From Terrimonas ferruginea DSM 30193 (GTDB taxonomy: Bacteria; Bacteroidota; Bacteroidia; Chitinophagales; Chitinophagaceae): a DNA stretch of 64,000 bases. Position numbers and translations under genes: made by a program. Location of the stretch: the NCBI RefSeq assembly GCF_000425585.1, contig NZ_AUDS01000018.1, positions 1 through 64,000 on the forward strand, in the 5' to 3' direction. Below the pieces are notes generated by a model. That model searched no databases and was not told the DNA's origin. It saw only the letters and a program-made list of their open reading frames with translations. Shown here piece by piece: positions 1-8,456 of this stretch (positions are counted from its first letter, which is position 1; each line of letters starts with the position of its first letter).

Positions 1-316
1 CGGCCACCAGTGCCTCTACGAAGACCACTGAACCCGGCGTGAACCGCTTATCCAGCGCCTGCCGGCTCATACAAACAGCCTCCTGCTGCCATAGCTTCAG
101 GCTGTGTTGCTGCAGGCTTGCCGCTCCATACTCATACTGATCAAACAACAACATCCGCACAAAACTCTCCACGCCCAATTTGCGTTTACGTTGGATCAAT
201 CCTGTTTGAAGTGCCAACGCATTTAACTGCTGCGGTGAAAAAATGGCGCTTAACTTACCGGCTATCTCATTGATCGCTTTCAGACTCAGTTCCCTTGAAA
301 CAAACCGTTTCTTCCT
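1..316 (-). mobile_element. IS4-type transposase, N-terminal fragment (runs off left edge)
   Basis: The open frame is cut by the window edge, so only about 105 codons are visible. They contain a helical N-terminal part with FSPQQLNALALQTG and QRKRKL, then SRQALDKRFTPGSVVF, which resembles the N-terminal region of IS4-family transposases of Bacteroidota. These enzymes move the insertion sequence by cut-and-paste with a DDE domain, which here would lie outside the window. In-frame TAG stops occur just upstream of the visible frame and no ATG precedes the conserved part. The copy may therefore be 5'-truncated or frameshifted, or use an unusual start. No terminal inverted repeat was identified. 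Family assignment is fairly sure; activity is unknown. Confidence 0.65.
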
Positions 317-370
317 CTAACACTAAGTTGACGGCTATGGTGTCCTCACGAACCAGTTCTCCAAATTCAC

Positions 371-398
371 ACTTATTACTTATTACTTATTACTTAAT
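371..398. repeat. 7-bp-period array, ACTTATT x4
   Basis: Four consecutive 7-bp units read ACTTATT, ACTTATT, ACTTATT, ACTTAAT. The array lies just downstream of the first ferritin-like gene. In that gene's own orientation it reads nnTAAGT, the same sense as the arrays after several other genes in the window. Confidence 0.85.
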
Positions 399-422
399 AC
401 GGCTGTTTAACCTTTGCCTTCT

Positions 423-1241
423 TTATACAATAAACGGTGCTACGATTGTTTCAACTGCCGATCTGCTGAGCGGCTCATCAAAACTTTCACTGGCCGCACT
501 CGCCGATACAAACGACAGAATGTTCACACCAGCTTGTGTAGTGATCTCTTCACCATCATAACTGGCTTGTACATTGGAACCGATACCGCCGGTATCTTTA
601 CCCGTGATCCAGGGTTTGATGGAAATGCCCGTGTTACGCGCCTGCCGCATCTGACGGATATGTGACGCGTGACGCGCTTCCACAGAATGGATCTGCAACG
701 CAGCAGTCAGTACATCATTGTTGGAAATGAGTGCACCTGCCTGTCCTTTGTAGGCACGTACACCGGTGTCTTCGAAGGTTTGCGCAACGGCCAGGAATAC
801 ATCGTAATTGGTAAATACGGTAGGGAAGGTACCACGTGCGGTGAAGTCGAATGTAGGTTTAGCAACGGCTGTTCCTCCGAGACTGCTGATGGCAGTTTTC
901 AGGAAATTCACGTGCTGGTTTTCGTGGTCGCGGATCGTATTGATGGCACCGACAGCCGGTGTACCAACAGGTACCAATGCCGGTGCAGCGGCGCCCCTGG
1001 TATAAAATTCGGCTTCCAGGTATTCAAGTGTCAAGGCAAAGTTCAATACGCCCACAATAGTACTGTTTCCCTGTCCGTATGCTTTTTTGAACATACCGCC
1101 GAGTGCCAGGGGTACTGCGGCGAGGGCAAGCTTACCACCAATTTTTGCAAACTGGCTTACGGCGCTTCTGCGTGAATCGAGTCGTTCGTAAACTTCCGGA
1201 TCCACTTTTTCAATATCGGTAATGAGTTTATGGATATTCAT
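423..1241 (-). CDS. Exported ferritin-like domain protein
   Basis: The 272-residue protein has an N-terminal twin-arginine-like segment (SRRSAVSQFAKIGG, about residues 23-36) followed by a hydrophobic stretch ending near AYGQ, which suggests export. The body fits a four-helix ferritin-like (Ferritin_2, desiccation-related) domain. Candidate metal-ligand motifs are EYLEAEFYTR, RDHENQHVNF and HSVEARHASHIRQ, spaced as expected for a diiron site. The substrate is unknown. The family is often called a stress or desiccation protein, but that function is not shown here. It is the second gene of a probable two-gene unit with the related ferritin-like gene 50 bp upstream. Downstream lies a 7-bp repeat array. 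The family call is sure; the role is not. Confidence 0.82.
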   Translation of the reverse strand: MNIHKLITDIEKVDPEVYERLDSRRSAVSQFAKIGGKLALAAVPLALGGMFKKAYGQGNSTIVGVLNFALTLEYLEAEFYTRGAAAPALVPVGTPAVGAINTIRDHENQHVNFLKTAISSLGGTAVAKPTFDFTARGTFPTVFTNYDVFLAVAQTFEDTGVRAYKGQAGALISNNDVLTAALQIHSVEARHASHIRQMRQARNTGISIKPWITGKDTGGIGSNVQASYDGEEITTQAGVNILSFVSASAASESFDEPLSRSAVETIVAPFIV

Positions 1242-1293
1242 TTGTTGTAGAGTTTAAAGTTGTAGAAAAGAAAAACCTATCTGTAGAAATTGA

Positions 1294-2001
1294 TCAGGAA
1301 GTGGGAAGATTGCCAGCCCAGAGTTTAGATACGAGGAAGGATTTCGCTACATCCAGTACTGCTGGTGGTGCTTTTACAAGGTCGAGACCGTTCATGTCAA
1401 CAGCAGTGTTGTCGGCAAAAGTACCATTGCTCAGGAGGTCGCGGATGTAAGCAGCGTGACGCGCTTCTACCGAAACAATTTTTCCTGCGAGCAAAAGATA
1501 GTCTGCAGATTGGATCAATTTACCTGCACCATTGTAGGCCGACACACCAAGGTCTTCAAAAGCTTTGGCGGTGTTGAGTACGCTGGTACGGCTGCTGAAG
1601 TCGATAGCAGCAAAATTTACTTCGAGACCGGGAATAGCATTGGAGCCGAGTGCGGTTTTGAAGAATTCGCGGTGCGCAACTTCATGATCACGGATATCCG
1701 TAAGCAGCGCAACTTCTGCCGGTGTTATGCCGCTGTACTGAGAAGCAATAACACGTGTGTAAAAAGCTGCTTCGAGTTGTTCCAACGCAAAAGCATAGTT
1801 GAGAATGCCTACATCACCGCGGCCGAGATCAATAAAGCCGGCGGGCGCCTGGTTGTCATTGTCATCGTCCTTGTCGCAAGAGGCTAATACTGCAGCGGCA
1901 GTTACACCGAGTCCGAGAGAGGCAAGAAATTTTCTGCGATGAATCACTGATGCATCGGGGGTTTGTTCTGCTGACGAAATCCCTGAGGAGTTTCTTTTCA
2001 T
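1294..2001 (-). CDS. Ferritin-like domain lipoprotein with Tat-type leader
   Basis: The 235-residue protein starts with a charged region, then HRRKFLASLGLGVTAAAVLASC: a twin-arginine motif plus hydrophobic segment ending in a lipobox (LASC). It is followed by an acidic DKDDDND linker typical of surface-directed lipoproteins in Bacteroidota. The ferritin-like domain carries EQLEAAFYTR, RDHEVAHREFF and SVEARHAAYIRD, the candidate diiron ligands. It is a diverged paralogue of the gene that follows it on the same strand. The pair probably forms one operon, separated from the upstream sigma/anti-sigma unit by a clear terminator. Tat export would fit loading of metal in the cytoplasm, which is inference. 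Confidence 0.82.
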   Translation of the reverse strand: MKRNSSGISSAEQTPDASVIHRRKFLASLGLGVTAAAVLASCDKDDDNDNQAPAGFIDLGRGDVGILNYAFALEQLEAAFYTRVIASQYSGITPAEVALLTDIRDHEVAHREFFKTALGSNAIPGLEVNFAAIDFSSRTSVLNTAKAFEDLGVSAYNGAGKLIQSADYLLLAGKIVSVEARHAAYIRDLLSNGTFADNTAVDMNGLDLVKAPPAVLDVAKSFLVSKLWAGNLPTS

Positions 2002-2118
2002 AATTCCGGTTTTTTGTGGTGTTTAAATGTTCAGGGCAAACCGAATCATTTATAGGATGACCTTAACAGTTACGGCAACGGGTTTGAAATAGTTTCAGAA
2101 GCGTTAAAGTTTTTTGAA

Positions 2119-2146
2119 ATGAATCGTGAATCGTCAATGGTGAGGG
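2119..2146. repeat. 7-bp-period array, GTGAATC/GTCAATG type
   Basis: Consecutive 7-bp units read ATGAATC, GTGAATC, GTCAATG, GTGAGGG. The same family occurs after the phosphoglycerate dehydrogenase gene and upstream of the NAD(P)HX repair gene. Confidence 0.7.
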
Positions 2147-2197
2147 GGAAATAACTTATTACTTCCAACGGCTTTTTGATCTCTTCACCGTTGAACT

Positions 2198-2232
2198 AAA
2201 AAACGAAGACCGCCCTGAAAAGGGCAGTCTTC
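2198..2232 (-). terminator. Intrinsic terminator after the anti-sigma gene
   Basis: On the minus strand a stem of GAAGAC then GCCCT, with one internal mismatch and a four-base loop, pairs with AGGGC then GTCTTC and is followed by a run of six T. It lies about 140 bp downstream of the anti-sigma stop and ends that unit before the ferritin-like genes. Confidence 0.8.
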
Positions 2233-2338
2233 TGATCTGATTTCTTCGCTGTTGAAAGCTTGAAATGTCTTTATGTACGAGGGAATGTTGTCGACGGATT
2301 TAAATTCAAAATTCAAAATGCGTCGCCGGGACTGTTTG

Positions 2339-2373
2339 ACTTATGACTTAATACTTAAAACTTACCACTTACC
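2339..2373. repeat. 7-bp-period array, ACTTAnn x5
   Basis: Five 7-bp units read ACTTATG, ACTTAAT, ACTTAAA, ACTTACC, ACTTACC. The last unit overlaps the stop codon of the anti-sigma gene, so the array forms the start of that gene's 3' untranslated region. Confidence 0.85.
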
Positions 2374-3184
2374 CTACTTTACCAAACACATACATCTGAT
2401 CCAAAGTAGGGGTGGGACTGCCGCCGGCATTTTCCAGCGTGATGGCGAAAGCCTGTGCCCCCGGAATATTTTTGAGCTTACAAATAGATGCACAATCACC
2501 GATTGTACCGGCATCCACGGGAACGCCATCAACCAAGGCCCAAAGCTGGTATTGCTTACCGGATGGAGCGGGTGCGAGTTTGGATGACATCACATATACA
2601 TCACGTGTGTGTGTGTCCCAGAATACGGTTGCCGCATTATTCTCTTTTCCTTTCACACCTGCCAGGCTTACTTTCATCATGGCGGAGTCGGCCATCATGT
2701 CGAGGTCTTCCTGCATTTCTATCAGGCGGGTCTGGTAGGTTTTGTTATCGGCAAAAAGGGTAGTGCGCTGCGATATGAGATCTGCGTTTTCCTGGCGCAC
2801 ATCGTGGTAGCGATTATAGTAGTGTATGTTGAGTGCCCCACTGACCACCAGCAGGATGAGCGAAGCCGCAGCCACCATCGGTGCCCAGCGCATGCGGCGT
2901 ACCGGAGCAGCCGCAACAGGCGTTTCTTTTATACGCGGTGCTGATTCCGCAGGCATGGCTTCTTCTTTCAGTCTTTCAAATAACTGTTCTTTTACGCCAG
3001 CCGGCACAGACACGGCATGTTCTGCTGCTGTTTGTTCCAGCAGTTCCTCGAACGCTATGATCGCCTGGTCGATCTCGGGATACTGTGCACGAAGACGCTC
3101 GAGCTCCCGTATCTCGTCCTGATCTGCCAGTCCAAGGACATAGCTTTCGATCACTCCACTTTGTATGTAAGACTTAATATCCAC
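2369..3184 (-). CDS. Anti-sigma factor, RskA C-terminal domain
   Basis: The 271-residue membrane protein has an N-terminal helical region of about 90 residues for binding a sigma factor, one transmembrane segment (MVAAASLILLVVSGAL, near residues 100-120), a coiled-coil stretch, and an outward C-terminal RskA-like domain with FWDTHTRDVYV, LAPAPSGKQYQLWALVDG and the final MYVFGK. It should hold the adjacent ECF sigma factor at the membrane until a signal releases it. The start codon is GTG, one base after the sigma gene's stop codon, so the two are translationally coupled. No cysteine-rich zinc (ZAS) motif is visible. The signal sensed is unknown. Confidence 0.87.
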   Translation of the reverse strand: MDIKSYIQSGVIESYVLGLADQDEIRELERLRAQYPEIDQAIIAFEELLEQTAAEHAVSVPAGVKEQLFERLKEEAMPAESAPRIKETPVAAAPVRRMRWAPMVAAASLILLVVSGALNIHYYNRYHDVRQENADLISQRTTLFADNKTYQTRLIEMQEDLDMMADSAMMKVSLAGVKGKENNAATVFWDTHTRDVYVMSSKLAPAPSGKQYQLWALVDGVPVDAGTIGDCASICKLKNIPGAQAFAITLENAGGSPTPTLDQMYVFGKVG

Positions 3185-3185
3185 T

Positions 3186-3731
3186 TTATACCTTAATCGT
3201 TTGTCTTAATTCTATCAGCGCTTTGCGAAGCCTGGTTTTAACGGTGCCTATGGGAATGTTCAATTGTTTGGCTATATCATCCTGTGTGTAGCCTTCAAAA
3301 TAGGATAACTCCACCAATACTCTGTACTCTTCCTTCAGCGTATGTACAATTTTACGAAGACCGATTACATCGGTATTCGTCTGACTGCTTCCTGCGAGTG
3401 TAAGAGATTCATCTGTCAACTCGTTATTCCGTTTATTATTCTTCCAGTTCTTACTGCGCAACATGTCGATTGCCGCATTGCGTGCAATGGTCAGCATCCA
3501 GGTAAATAATCGCCCCTTCGATACATCGTAGGCGCTTATCTGCTTCCAGATTTTGACAAATACTTCCTGTAAAATATCCAGTGCGGTATCCGTATCCGGT
3601 AAAATGCCGAGGATAGCACCATGCAGCGAAGACGAGTAATTATCGTAGAGATAACTAAACGCAGCCTGGTCATGCTGCTTCAGCAAGCTAACCAGTTCTT
3701 CTTCATTATATCGCTGTAAGCTTTTCAACAA
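3186..3731 (-). CDS. ECF RNA polymerase sigma factor
   Basis: The 181-residue protein has the two ECF sigma domains. Sigma-2 includes LYDNYSSSLHGAILGIL and DILQEVFVKIWKQISAYDVSKG, and sigma-4 contains YFEGYTQDDIAKQLNIPIGTVKTRLRKAL as the -35-binding helix-turn-helix. It directs RNA polymerase to a small regulon, probably including its own operon. The start appears to be TTG (one of two adjacent TTG codons), since no ATG or GTG precedes the conserved part. The partner anti-sigma gene follows immediately. The regulon cannot be read from this window. The neighbouring ferritin-like genes are plausible targets by position only. Confidence 0.92.
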   Translation of the reverse strand: MLKSLQRYNEEELVSLLKQHDQAAFSYLYDNYSSSLHGAILGILPDTDTALDILQEVFVKIWKQISAYDVSKGRLFTWMLTIARNAAIDMLRSKNWKNNKRNNELTDESLTLAGSSQTNTDVIGLRKIVHTLKEEYRVLVELSYFEGYTQDDIAKQLNIPIGTVKTRLRKALIELRQTIKV

Positions 3732-3836
3732 AGAAATTTAAATCAGATAATCAAGTTACGAAAACCGGATTATTCTGGTTTTATAAAATGGGAATTTTTT
3801 CTACATTCTGTAACGGGTAGGGAAAAAAGCGTACTG

Positions 3837-5870
3837 TCATCTGATCACCACCGTACCCAGGGCCTGGGTCAGTTCCATCTCCATTTTTTTAAGATGTCGA
3901 TGGGTCTCGCGCAGCACGTTCAACTCTTCGGGGGTATGTTCCTTTTCCATGTCAACCTGGTTTTCCAGCAGCATCCGTTTGATTTTCCGCAGTTTGAGAT
4001 AGTTTACCGCTGACAATACTTTCTCACTTGTTTTGTCTTCCCCGATTTTAAGAAACTTGTACAGTTCCTCGTCGTTGCCGGGTGACAGGGTCCGGATAAA
4101 ATCCTCGTAGCTCTGTTCGAACAGGTTTTTCTGAAAGCCGGTGTTCTGGCTGAACTCCCGTCTCCAGTGTTCACTTTCTTCGTAGGGGAAGTTAAGCAAG
4201 GATACTGCCAATGTGCTCAACCCGGTATCCTGATGGTACACAAAGTAGTTCTTGTTGGCATGTTCGGGATCGTGCTGCAGCAATTCTTTGAAGGCATTCA
4301 GCAGTTTGATTACTTCCTGATTATCCATCAGGCTTTCATCCACCATCTCATCAAATATATAATTGGCTACTTTGCGGCCGTCTTCCCAGGGTTTGTCACC
4401 ATGCTCGAGTAATACACGGGCGATCTCTTTTTCCTGCAGATCGTCTTTGAACATCAGGTTGAAGGTGGCTTCTTCATAATTGGCTTCTTCCGCCTTCCGG
4501 GCATTTTCCTCCCGTTGAGCCGCATCTTCGAATGGAAGTTTGCGTTCCTGTGTCGATATGCGGTCGCGGATGAACTTATTGACCAGGCTATGCATACCGC
4601 CCTCGTCGATCTGCAGGATCTGCGCGCACTGGCGGATATAGTCCTGCTGGCGGGTGAAGTCTTCCAGTTTGTTGATCCGGGAGATCGTCTCCGCCATTTT
4701 GTTCACCACTTCCGACTTTTTCACCGAGTCGCCGCCCGCATCTTTCAATGCTACTTCCAGTTGAAAGAGAATGAAATCTTTTTTATTGGTGTCAATAAAT
4801 TCCCGGAATGCCGTTGCGCCTACTTTATTGACATAACTGTCGGGGTCTTCTTTGTCGGGGATGAGAACAAGCTTTACATTCAGCCCTTCTTCCAGCGCCA
4901 TGTCCAACCCGCGGAGTGCGGCTTTTACACCCGCCGCATCGCCATCATATATAATGGTGAGGTTGTTCGTGTATTTTCTGATCAACCGCAGTTGATCCGT
5001 TGTTAACGATGTACCTCCCGAGGCCACTACGTTTTCGATACCTGCCTGGTGCAGCGATACTACATCGGTATAACCTTCCACCAGCAGGCATTCATCCGCC
5101 TTATCGATAGCTGTGCGCGCAAAGTAGGAGCCATAAAGGATCTTACTCTTGACATAGATTTCGTTTTCGGGCGTATTGATGTATTTCGGTGCACGGTCAT
5201 TGGCCTTTAGTATACGGGCACCAAAACCAAGAATTTTTCCGCTTGAATTATGAATGGGAAAAATTACACGGCCCCTGTAATTGTCGGTAAGCTGTCCGTT
5301 ACGCTCCGCTACCAAACCTGATTTTAATAATAATTCCGGGTTGTATTGTTTCGCTTTCGCTTCCTGCACCAGTGCATCGCGTTGCTCGGGAGCATAACCC
5401 AATTGGAATTTGCGGATGATCTCTTCGCGAAAGCCGCGTTCTTTAAAATAACTCAGGCCGATATCCTGGCCTTCTTCTGTTTCAAATAATTGCCGCGTGA
5501 AGAATTGACCGGCAAAATTGTTGAGGATATAAAGACTATCGGCGGTCTGGTATTGCTGCCGTTGTTCATCGCTGACAAAGGTTTCTTCGATCTCGATGCC
5601 GTAGCGGTTGGCCAGCCATTTCAGGGCATCTACATAGCTGTATTTTTCATGCTCCATAACGAAGCTGATGGTGTTGCCGCTTTTGCCGCAACCGAAGCAT
5701 TTGTAGATTTCTTTGGAAGGGGAAACCGTAAAAGACGGCGTCTTTTCGTTGTGAAAAGGGCAGTTACCGATGTAATTGGAGCCGCGTCTTTTAAGCTTGA
5801 TAAAACTGCCGACCACATCCACGATGTCCAGGCGCGCAAGTATTTGTTGTATGGTCTGGGGAGAAATCAT
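3837..5870 (-). CDS. dnaG: DNA primase
   Basis: Primase makes the RNA primers for DNA replication. The N-terminal CHC2 zinc-binding domain shows CPFH and CFGC ligands about 20 residues apart. The central catalytic core has the Toprim motifs VEGYTDVVSL and IIYDGDAAG and the acidic EDPDSYV. The C-terminal part is helical for helicase binding. The chosen start (MISPQTIQQIL) gives 677 residues, a normal DnaG length. An in-frame ATG nine codons upstream would add residues unlike DnaG and would lie upstream of a good -7 promoter motif. It is transcribed alone, after the BlaR1-like gene on the same strand. Confidence 0.96.
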   Translation of the reverse strand: MISPQTIQQILARLDIVDVVGSFIKLKRRGSNYIGNCPFHNEKTPSFTVSPSKEIYKCFGCGKSGNTISFVMEHEKYSYVDALKWLANRYGIEIEETFVSDEQRQQYQTADSLYILNNFAGQFFTRQLFETEEGQDIGLSYFKERGFREEIIRKFQLGYAPEQRDALVQEAKAKQYNPELLLKSGLVAERNGQLTDNYRGRVIFPIHNSSGKILGFGARILKANDRAPKYINTPENEIYVKSKILYGSYFARTAIDKADECLLVEGYTDVVSLHQAGIENVVASGGTSLTTDQLRLIRKYTNNLTIIYDGDAAGVKAALRGLDMALEEGLNVKLVLIPDKEDPDSYVNKVGATAFREFIDTNKKDFILFQLEVALKDAGGDSVKKSEVVNKMAETISRINKLEDFTRQQDYIRQCAQILQIDEGGMHSLVNKFIRDRISTQERKLPFEDAAQREENARKAEEANYEEATFNLMFKDDLQEKEIARVLLEHGDKPWEDGRKVANYIFDEMVDESLMDNQEVIKLLNAFKELLQHDPEHANKNYFVYHQDTGLSTLAVSLLNFPYEESEHWRREFSQNTGFQKNLFEQSYEDFIRTLSPGNDEELYKFLKIGEDKTSEKVLSAVNYLKLRKIKRMLLENQVDMEKEHTPEELNVLRETHRHLKKMEMELTQALGTVVIR

Positions 5871-5880
5871 AGCCGGACTG

Positions 5881-5888
5881 CAAATATA
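5881..5888 (-). promoter_or_regulatory. Bacteroidota -7 promoter element for dnaG
   Basis: On the minus strand the bases TATATTTG match TAnnTTTG exactly, 10 bp before the chosen dnaG ATG. Transcription would start nearly at the ATG. This supports the shorter start and suggests a very short or absent leader. No clear -33 element was identified. Confidence 0.5.
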
Positions 5889-5938
5889 CCGCGGCATGCG
5901 GTAAGATGTGAGTACAGGCTAAAGATTTGTACAGGCTG

Positions 5939-7720
5939 TTACAATTCAACTGTTTTCCGGTTGCGGAGCTTGTCAAGGCGTTTGAGTCCTTCAGCCGTCT
6001 GTCTTTTGCGCTCCAGGATGCTGCCGAGCGTGATATCCGTGTCGGGAATACCTTTCAGCTTTGAGCTTTCCAGTTGGCGTTGCAACTGATTGAACGTAAC
6101 GAGGGCATTCTGGTAAACGTTTTGAATACTGTCGAGCCGGAGTTTATAGAGTTCTGTTTGGAGTTCTGTCTGAAGCGCCTGCCAGTTGATCTGATCGTAA
6201 GCCGCACGCATCTGTTGTTCCACCTTCCGCCATTCTTCGGCCTGCTTCTCTGCCAGTTTAGCTTCGTAGTCGGCCTTCACGGCTTCTTTCTCTACGTTGG
6301 TCATCGCATCTGCGATAGAGCCTTCTATGGTAGTCCAGTTGATGTTGCCCACTACTTTCTGGGAAGAAGTAACGACATCTCTTACGATGGCTTCGTCTTC
6401 GTCGCTCAATTGTACGTGGTTCTGAACATCGACATGTATGTTGTTCAGGTTAAAGGCGGCAGGAATAAAGGGTGATTGCTCGTTGTTAGCGCCTTTGCGT
6501 GCGAGTTCGGCAAGAACAGCAGGCAGACGTTTACCGAAAGAAAGTGCTTCCATGGCTACTTCTCCGTTTTGCATCGGACTACTGACGGTAAGTTGTGCCG
6601 GCAATTCGGTCGCATGAACGGCCATTGTTGCTTCTGCTGTTGCCTCATCAACCTCCGGGGCAGATACCGGATAACTTGCGTAAGCTACATCAGCAGGATT
6701 GATCTGCGCGTCTGCCAGCATGGGTGTGACAGCCGGTGCGGAATCTTTTTTAATAACTGGATAACTGAGGCCTGCCAGACACATTACTCCCAACAGGAAC
6801 AAGGTAGCAAGTGTTACATTACGGTAAGGCACCGGGTTGCGGCGGCGTGCGCCAACGATCCACTCTATGCGTCCGAGTAATTCCTGGTCGGAACCTGCGG
6901 CAGGTAAAGCGAGTGTAGCCGGTTGTTGCAGCTTACCCAGCATCAGCAGGGCGCTTGCATATTCGATCTTGTCGTATTGAAATTGTAATACCAGTTCGTC
7001 GGCAGCGCGCTCGCGTTCACGTTCCTGTATGCGGACGAACGCTTTTACAAAAGGATTGAAATAAAGAACGGCGTGTATAAGGCGGCTGATGAGGTTGATC
7101 AGGTAATCGTAACGGCAGATATGTGCCAGTTCGTGCAGTAATATGGTTTCGATCTGGCCGGGATTGAGATGTGTGACTGCTGCTATTGGCAACAGGATAA
7201 CCGGTTTCAGGTAACCTACCGTCAGCGGGGAAGTTACATGTTCCGACAACCAGATGGTGACTTTGCGGTTGATGCCGAGATGTTCTGCCGTACGCTTTAC
7301 ATATAAACGCCAATCAACGGCGGGTTTGCTCAAACCGCGGTAACGGATATGATGTACATAGCGGAGGTTGCGGTAAAAACGGACCAGGGGAATGAACAAT
7401 AATGCCAGGTAGGCCATGGAGGCATAGGGCAACAACAGCGGAAGCCAGTTATCAAAACGGCTGGATGCATCGCTGAACAAAGGCGAAGCTGAAAAACCGG
7501 TATTGACATGGCCGGTTATTCCGCTCACCAGGTTGATCAGGAACCAGGCGAAACCCGTCAGGAGCAGGGAGGAGGCCAGCCGGGTTTTGGCGGCGGGCGT
7601 CATGCGCGCACGGAGAGCGGTGATTAGCTGATAGCATACCCACAAAATTCCCATTTGCCACAGGCTGTCAAAAACAGCCCATCCCAATGCCTGCAGAAAG
7701 TTCGACTGGCTTGAAAACAT
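5939..7720 (-). CDS. BlaR1-like M56 membrane metallopeptidase
   Basis: The N-terminal third is membrane-embedded with several hydrophobic segments. It contains the peptidase motif LLHELAHICRYD (HExxH zinc site) and downstream RERERAADELVLQ, the third-ligand region of M56 peptidases. In BlaR1/MecR1 such a domain cleaves the BlaI/MecI repressor when a sensor is triggered. Here the C-terminal 250 residues are not a penicillin-binding sensor: after another transmembrane segment they form a long charged, probably coiled-coil region. The signal is therefore probably not a beta-lactam. It follows the BlaI-like repressor gene by 21 bp, forming a standard repressor/protease operon. The 593-residue length is typical of Bacteroidota M56 proteins. 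Confidence 0.88.
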   Translation of the reverse strand: MFSSQSNFLQALGWAVFDSLWQMGILWVCYQLITALRARMTPAAKTRLASSLLLTGFAWFLINLVSGITGHVNTGFSASPLFSDASSRFDNWLPLLLPYASMAYLALLFIPLVRFYRNLRYVHHIRYRGLSKPAVDWRLYVKRTAEHLGINRKVTIWLSEHVTSPLTVGYLKPVILLPIAAVTHLNPGQIETILLHELAHICRYDYLINLISRLIHAVLYFNPFVKAFVRIQERERERAADELVLQFQYDKIEYASALLMLGKLQQPATLALPAAGSDQELLGRIEWIVGARRRNPVPYRNVTLATLFLLGVMCLAGLSYPVIKKDSAPAVTPMLADAQINPADVAYASYPVSAPEVDEATAEATMAVHATELPAQLTVSSPMQNGEVAMEALSFGKRLPAVLAELARKGANNEQSPFIPAAFNLNNIHVDVQNHVQLSDEDEAIVRDVVTSSQKVVGNINWTTIEGSIADAMTNVEKEAVKADYEAKLAEKQAEEWRKVEQQMRAAYDQINWQALQTELQTELYKLRLDSIQNVYQNALVTFNQLQRQLESSKLKGIPDTDITLGSILERKRQTAEGLKRLDKLRNRKTVEL

Positions 7721-7741
7721 AAGCCGTGAATTTAGGTTTGG

Positions 7742-8125
7742 TTATTTGTTCTTGAGATCGTTCAGGAGCGCCTGGATTCTGTCCAGTTCTTCCTGGCTTG
7801 CTTTGCCCTCGCCAAGTGCCTGGATGACGAGTTGGGTAGCGGAGCCACCGAACAGGCCTGAGATCATTTTATCCAGCAGATGCTTCTGGGTTTTTTCTTT
7901 GTTAACGGCAGCCTGATAGATATGCGTGCGCATGGAATCATCTCTCTTCACCAGTCCTTTCTCGTGCATGATCTGCATCAGCTTGAGTGTGGTCGTATAG
8001 CCGACATCTTTGGTCGCGGCCAGTTCCTCATGCACTTCCCTTACGGTGGCTAACCCTTTGGCCCAGAGCAATTGCAGGATCTCGAGTTCGCTCTCGGTGG
8101 GTTTTACTGTTTTAGTCGTTGACAT
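7742..8125 (-). CDS. BlaI/MecI/CopY-family repressor
   Basis: The 127-residue protein is the usual size for the family. It has an N-terminal winged helix (ELEILQLLWAKGLATVREVHEEL, then VGYTTTLKLMQIMHEKGLVKRD) and a C-terminal dimerisation helix region. It would bind an operator as a dimer and be inactivated by the downstream M56 protease. The 5' region before its ATG probably carries the promoter and operator, but I could not define a palindrome there. The regulon is unknown; no beta-lactamase gene is directly adjacent, and the serine beta-lactamase-family lipoprotein lies about 4.4 kb away in a separate unit. Confidence 0.92.
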   Translation of the reverse strand: MSTTKTVKPTESELEILQLLWAKGLATVREVHEELAATKDVGYTTTLKLMQIMHEKGLVKRDDSMRTHIYQAAVNKEKTQKHLLDKMISGLFGGSATQLVIQALGEGKASQEELDRIQALLNDLKNK

Positions 8126-8261
8126 GGGTTATACAATTTGAGGGCAATATACGACCGATTTCGTAATAAATCATGCTTCAGGCAGAAATTTGCCCATTTT
8201 AACACGATTTAACAGTTAGACGCGGAGGCAGGGGAAAGGTTACAGAGGAGTCAATGAGTTA

Positions 8262-8285
8262 ATTTGAAAATTTGAGAATTTGACA
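8262..8285. repeat. 8-bp-period array, ATTTGAnn x3
   Basis: Three units read ATTTGAAA, ATTTGAGA, ATTTGACA, preceded by GAGTTA and followed by ATAA. Almost the same arrangement recurs right after the DUF4394 gene, which marks it as a dispersed element. Confidence 0.8.
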
Positions 8286-8327
8286 ATAACAGGAATGGTC
8301 AGTATTTATCAGTCCATATATCTTTAT

Positions 8328-8390
8328 ACTTACTACTTACTACTTAATACTTAATACTTAATACCCTACACCCTAAGCCTTACACCTTAC
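8328..8390. repeat. 7-bp-period array, nine units (ACTTAnn grading into CCTTAnn)
   Basis: The units run ACTTACT twice, ACTTAAT three times, then CCCTACA, CCCTAAG, CCTTACA, CCTTACT-like, with the 7-bp phase kept through the sequence change. It lies immediately downstream of the pyrophosphatase terminator. Confidence 0.8.
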
Positions 8391-8393
8391 TTA

Positions 8394-8428
8394 AAAAACT
8401 AAGCCCCACTGTGGAAACAGCGGGACTT
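8394..8428 (-). terminator. Intrinsic terminator after the pyrophosphatase gene
   Basis: On the minus strand AAGTCCCGCTGT and ACAGTGGGGCTT form a 12-bp stem with two G-U pairs and a four-base loop, followed by a T-rich run. It sits about 30 bp after the stop codon. Confidence 0.85.
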
Positions 8429-8456
8429 AAGTAATGGTTCTGATTAGATCCTTTAA

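Larger units (their letters stand above)
2002..2368. other. Intergenic region, repeats and terminator, no gene seen
   Basis: No convincing coding frame was found. The segment holds the upstream region of the ferritin-like operon, a GTGAATC-type 7-bp array, the terminator of the anti-sigma gene, a short double TTCAAAA run, and the start of an ACTTAnn array that runs into the anti-sigma stop codon. Confidence 0.7.
8126..8456. other. Intergenic region made of short-period repeats and a terminator
   Basis: No gene was seen. It holds the upstream region of the BlaI-like gene, an 8-bp-period ATTTGAnn array, a nine-unit 7-bp array, and the terminator of the pyrophosphatase gene. Confidence 0.75.

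Noticed and set aside
5871-5897. Longer ATG start for dnaG.
   Set aside because: The promoter motif lies between this ATG and the conserved MISPQTI start, and the added residues do not resemble DnaG.
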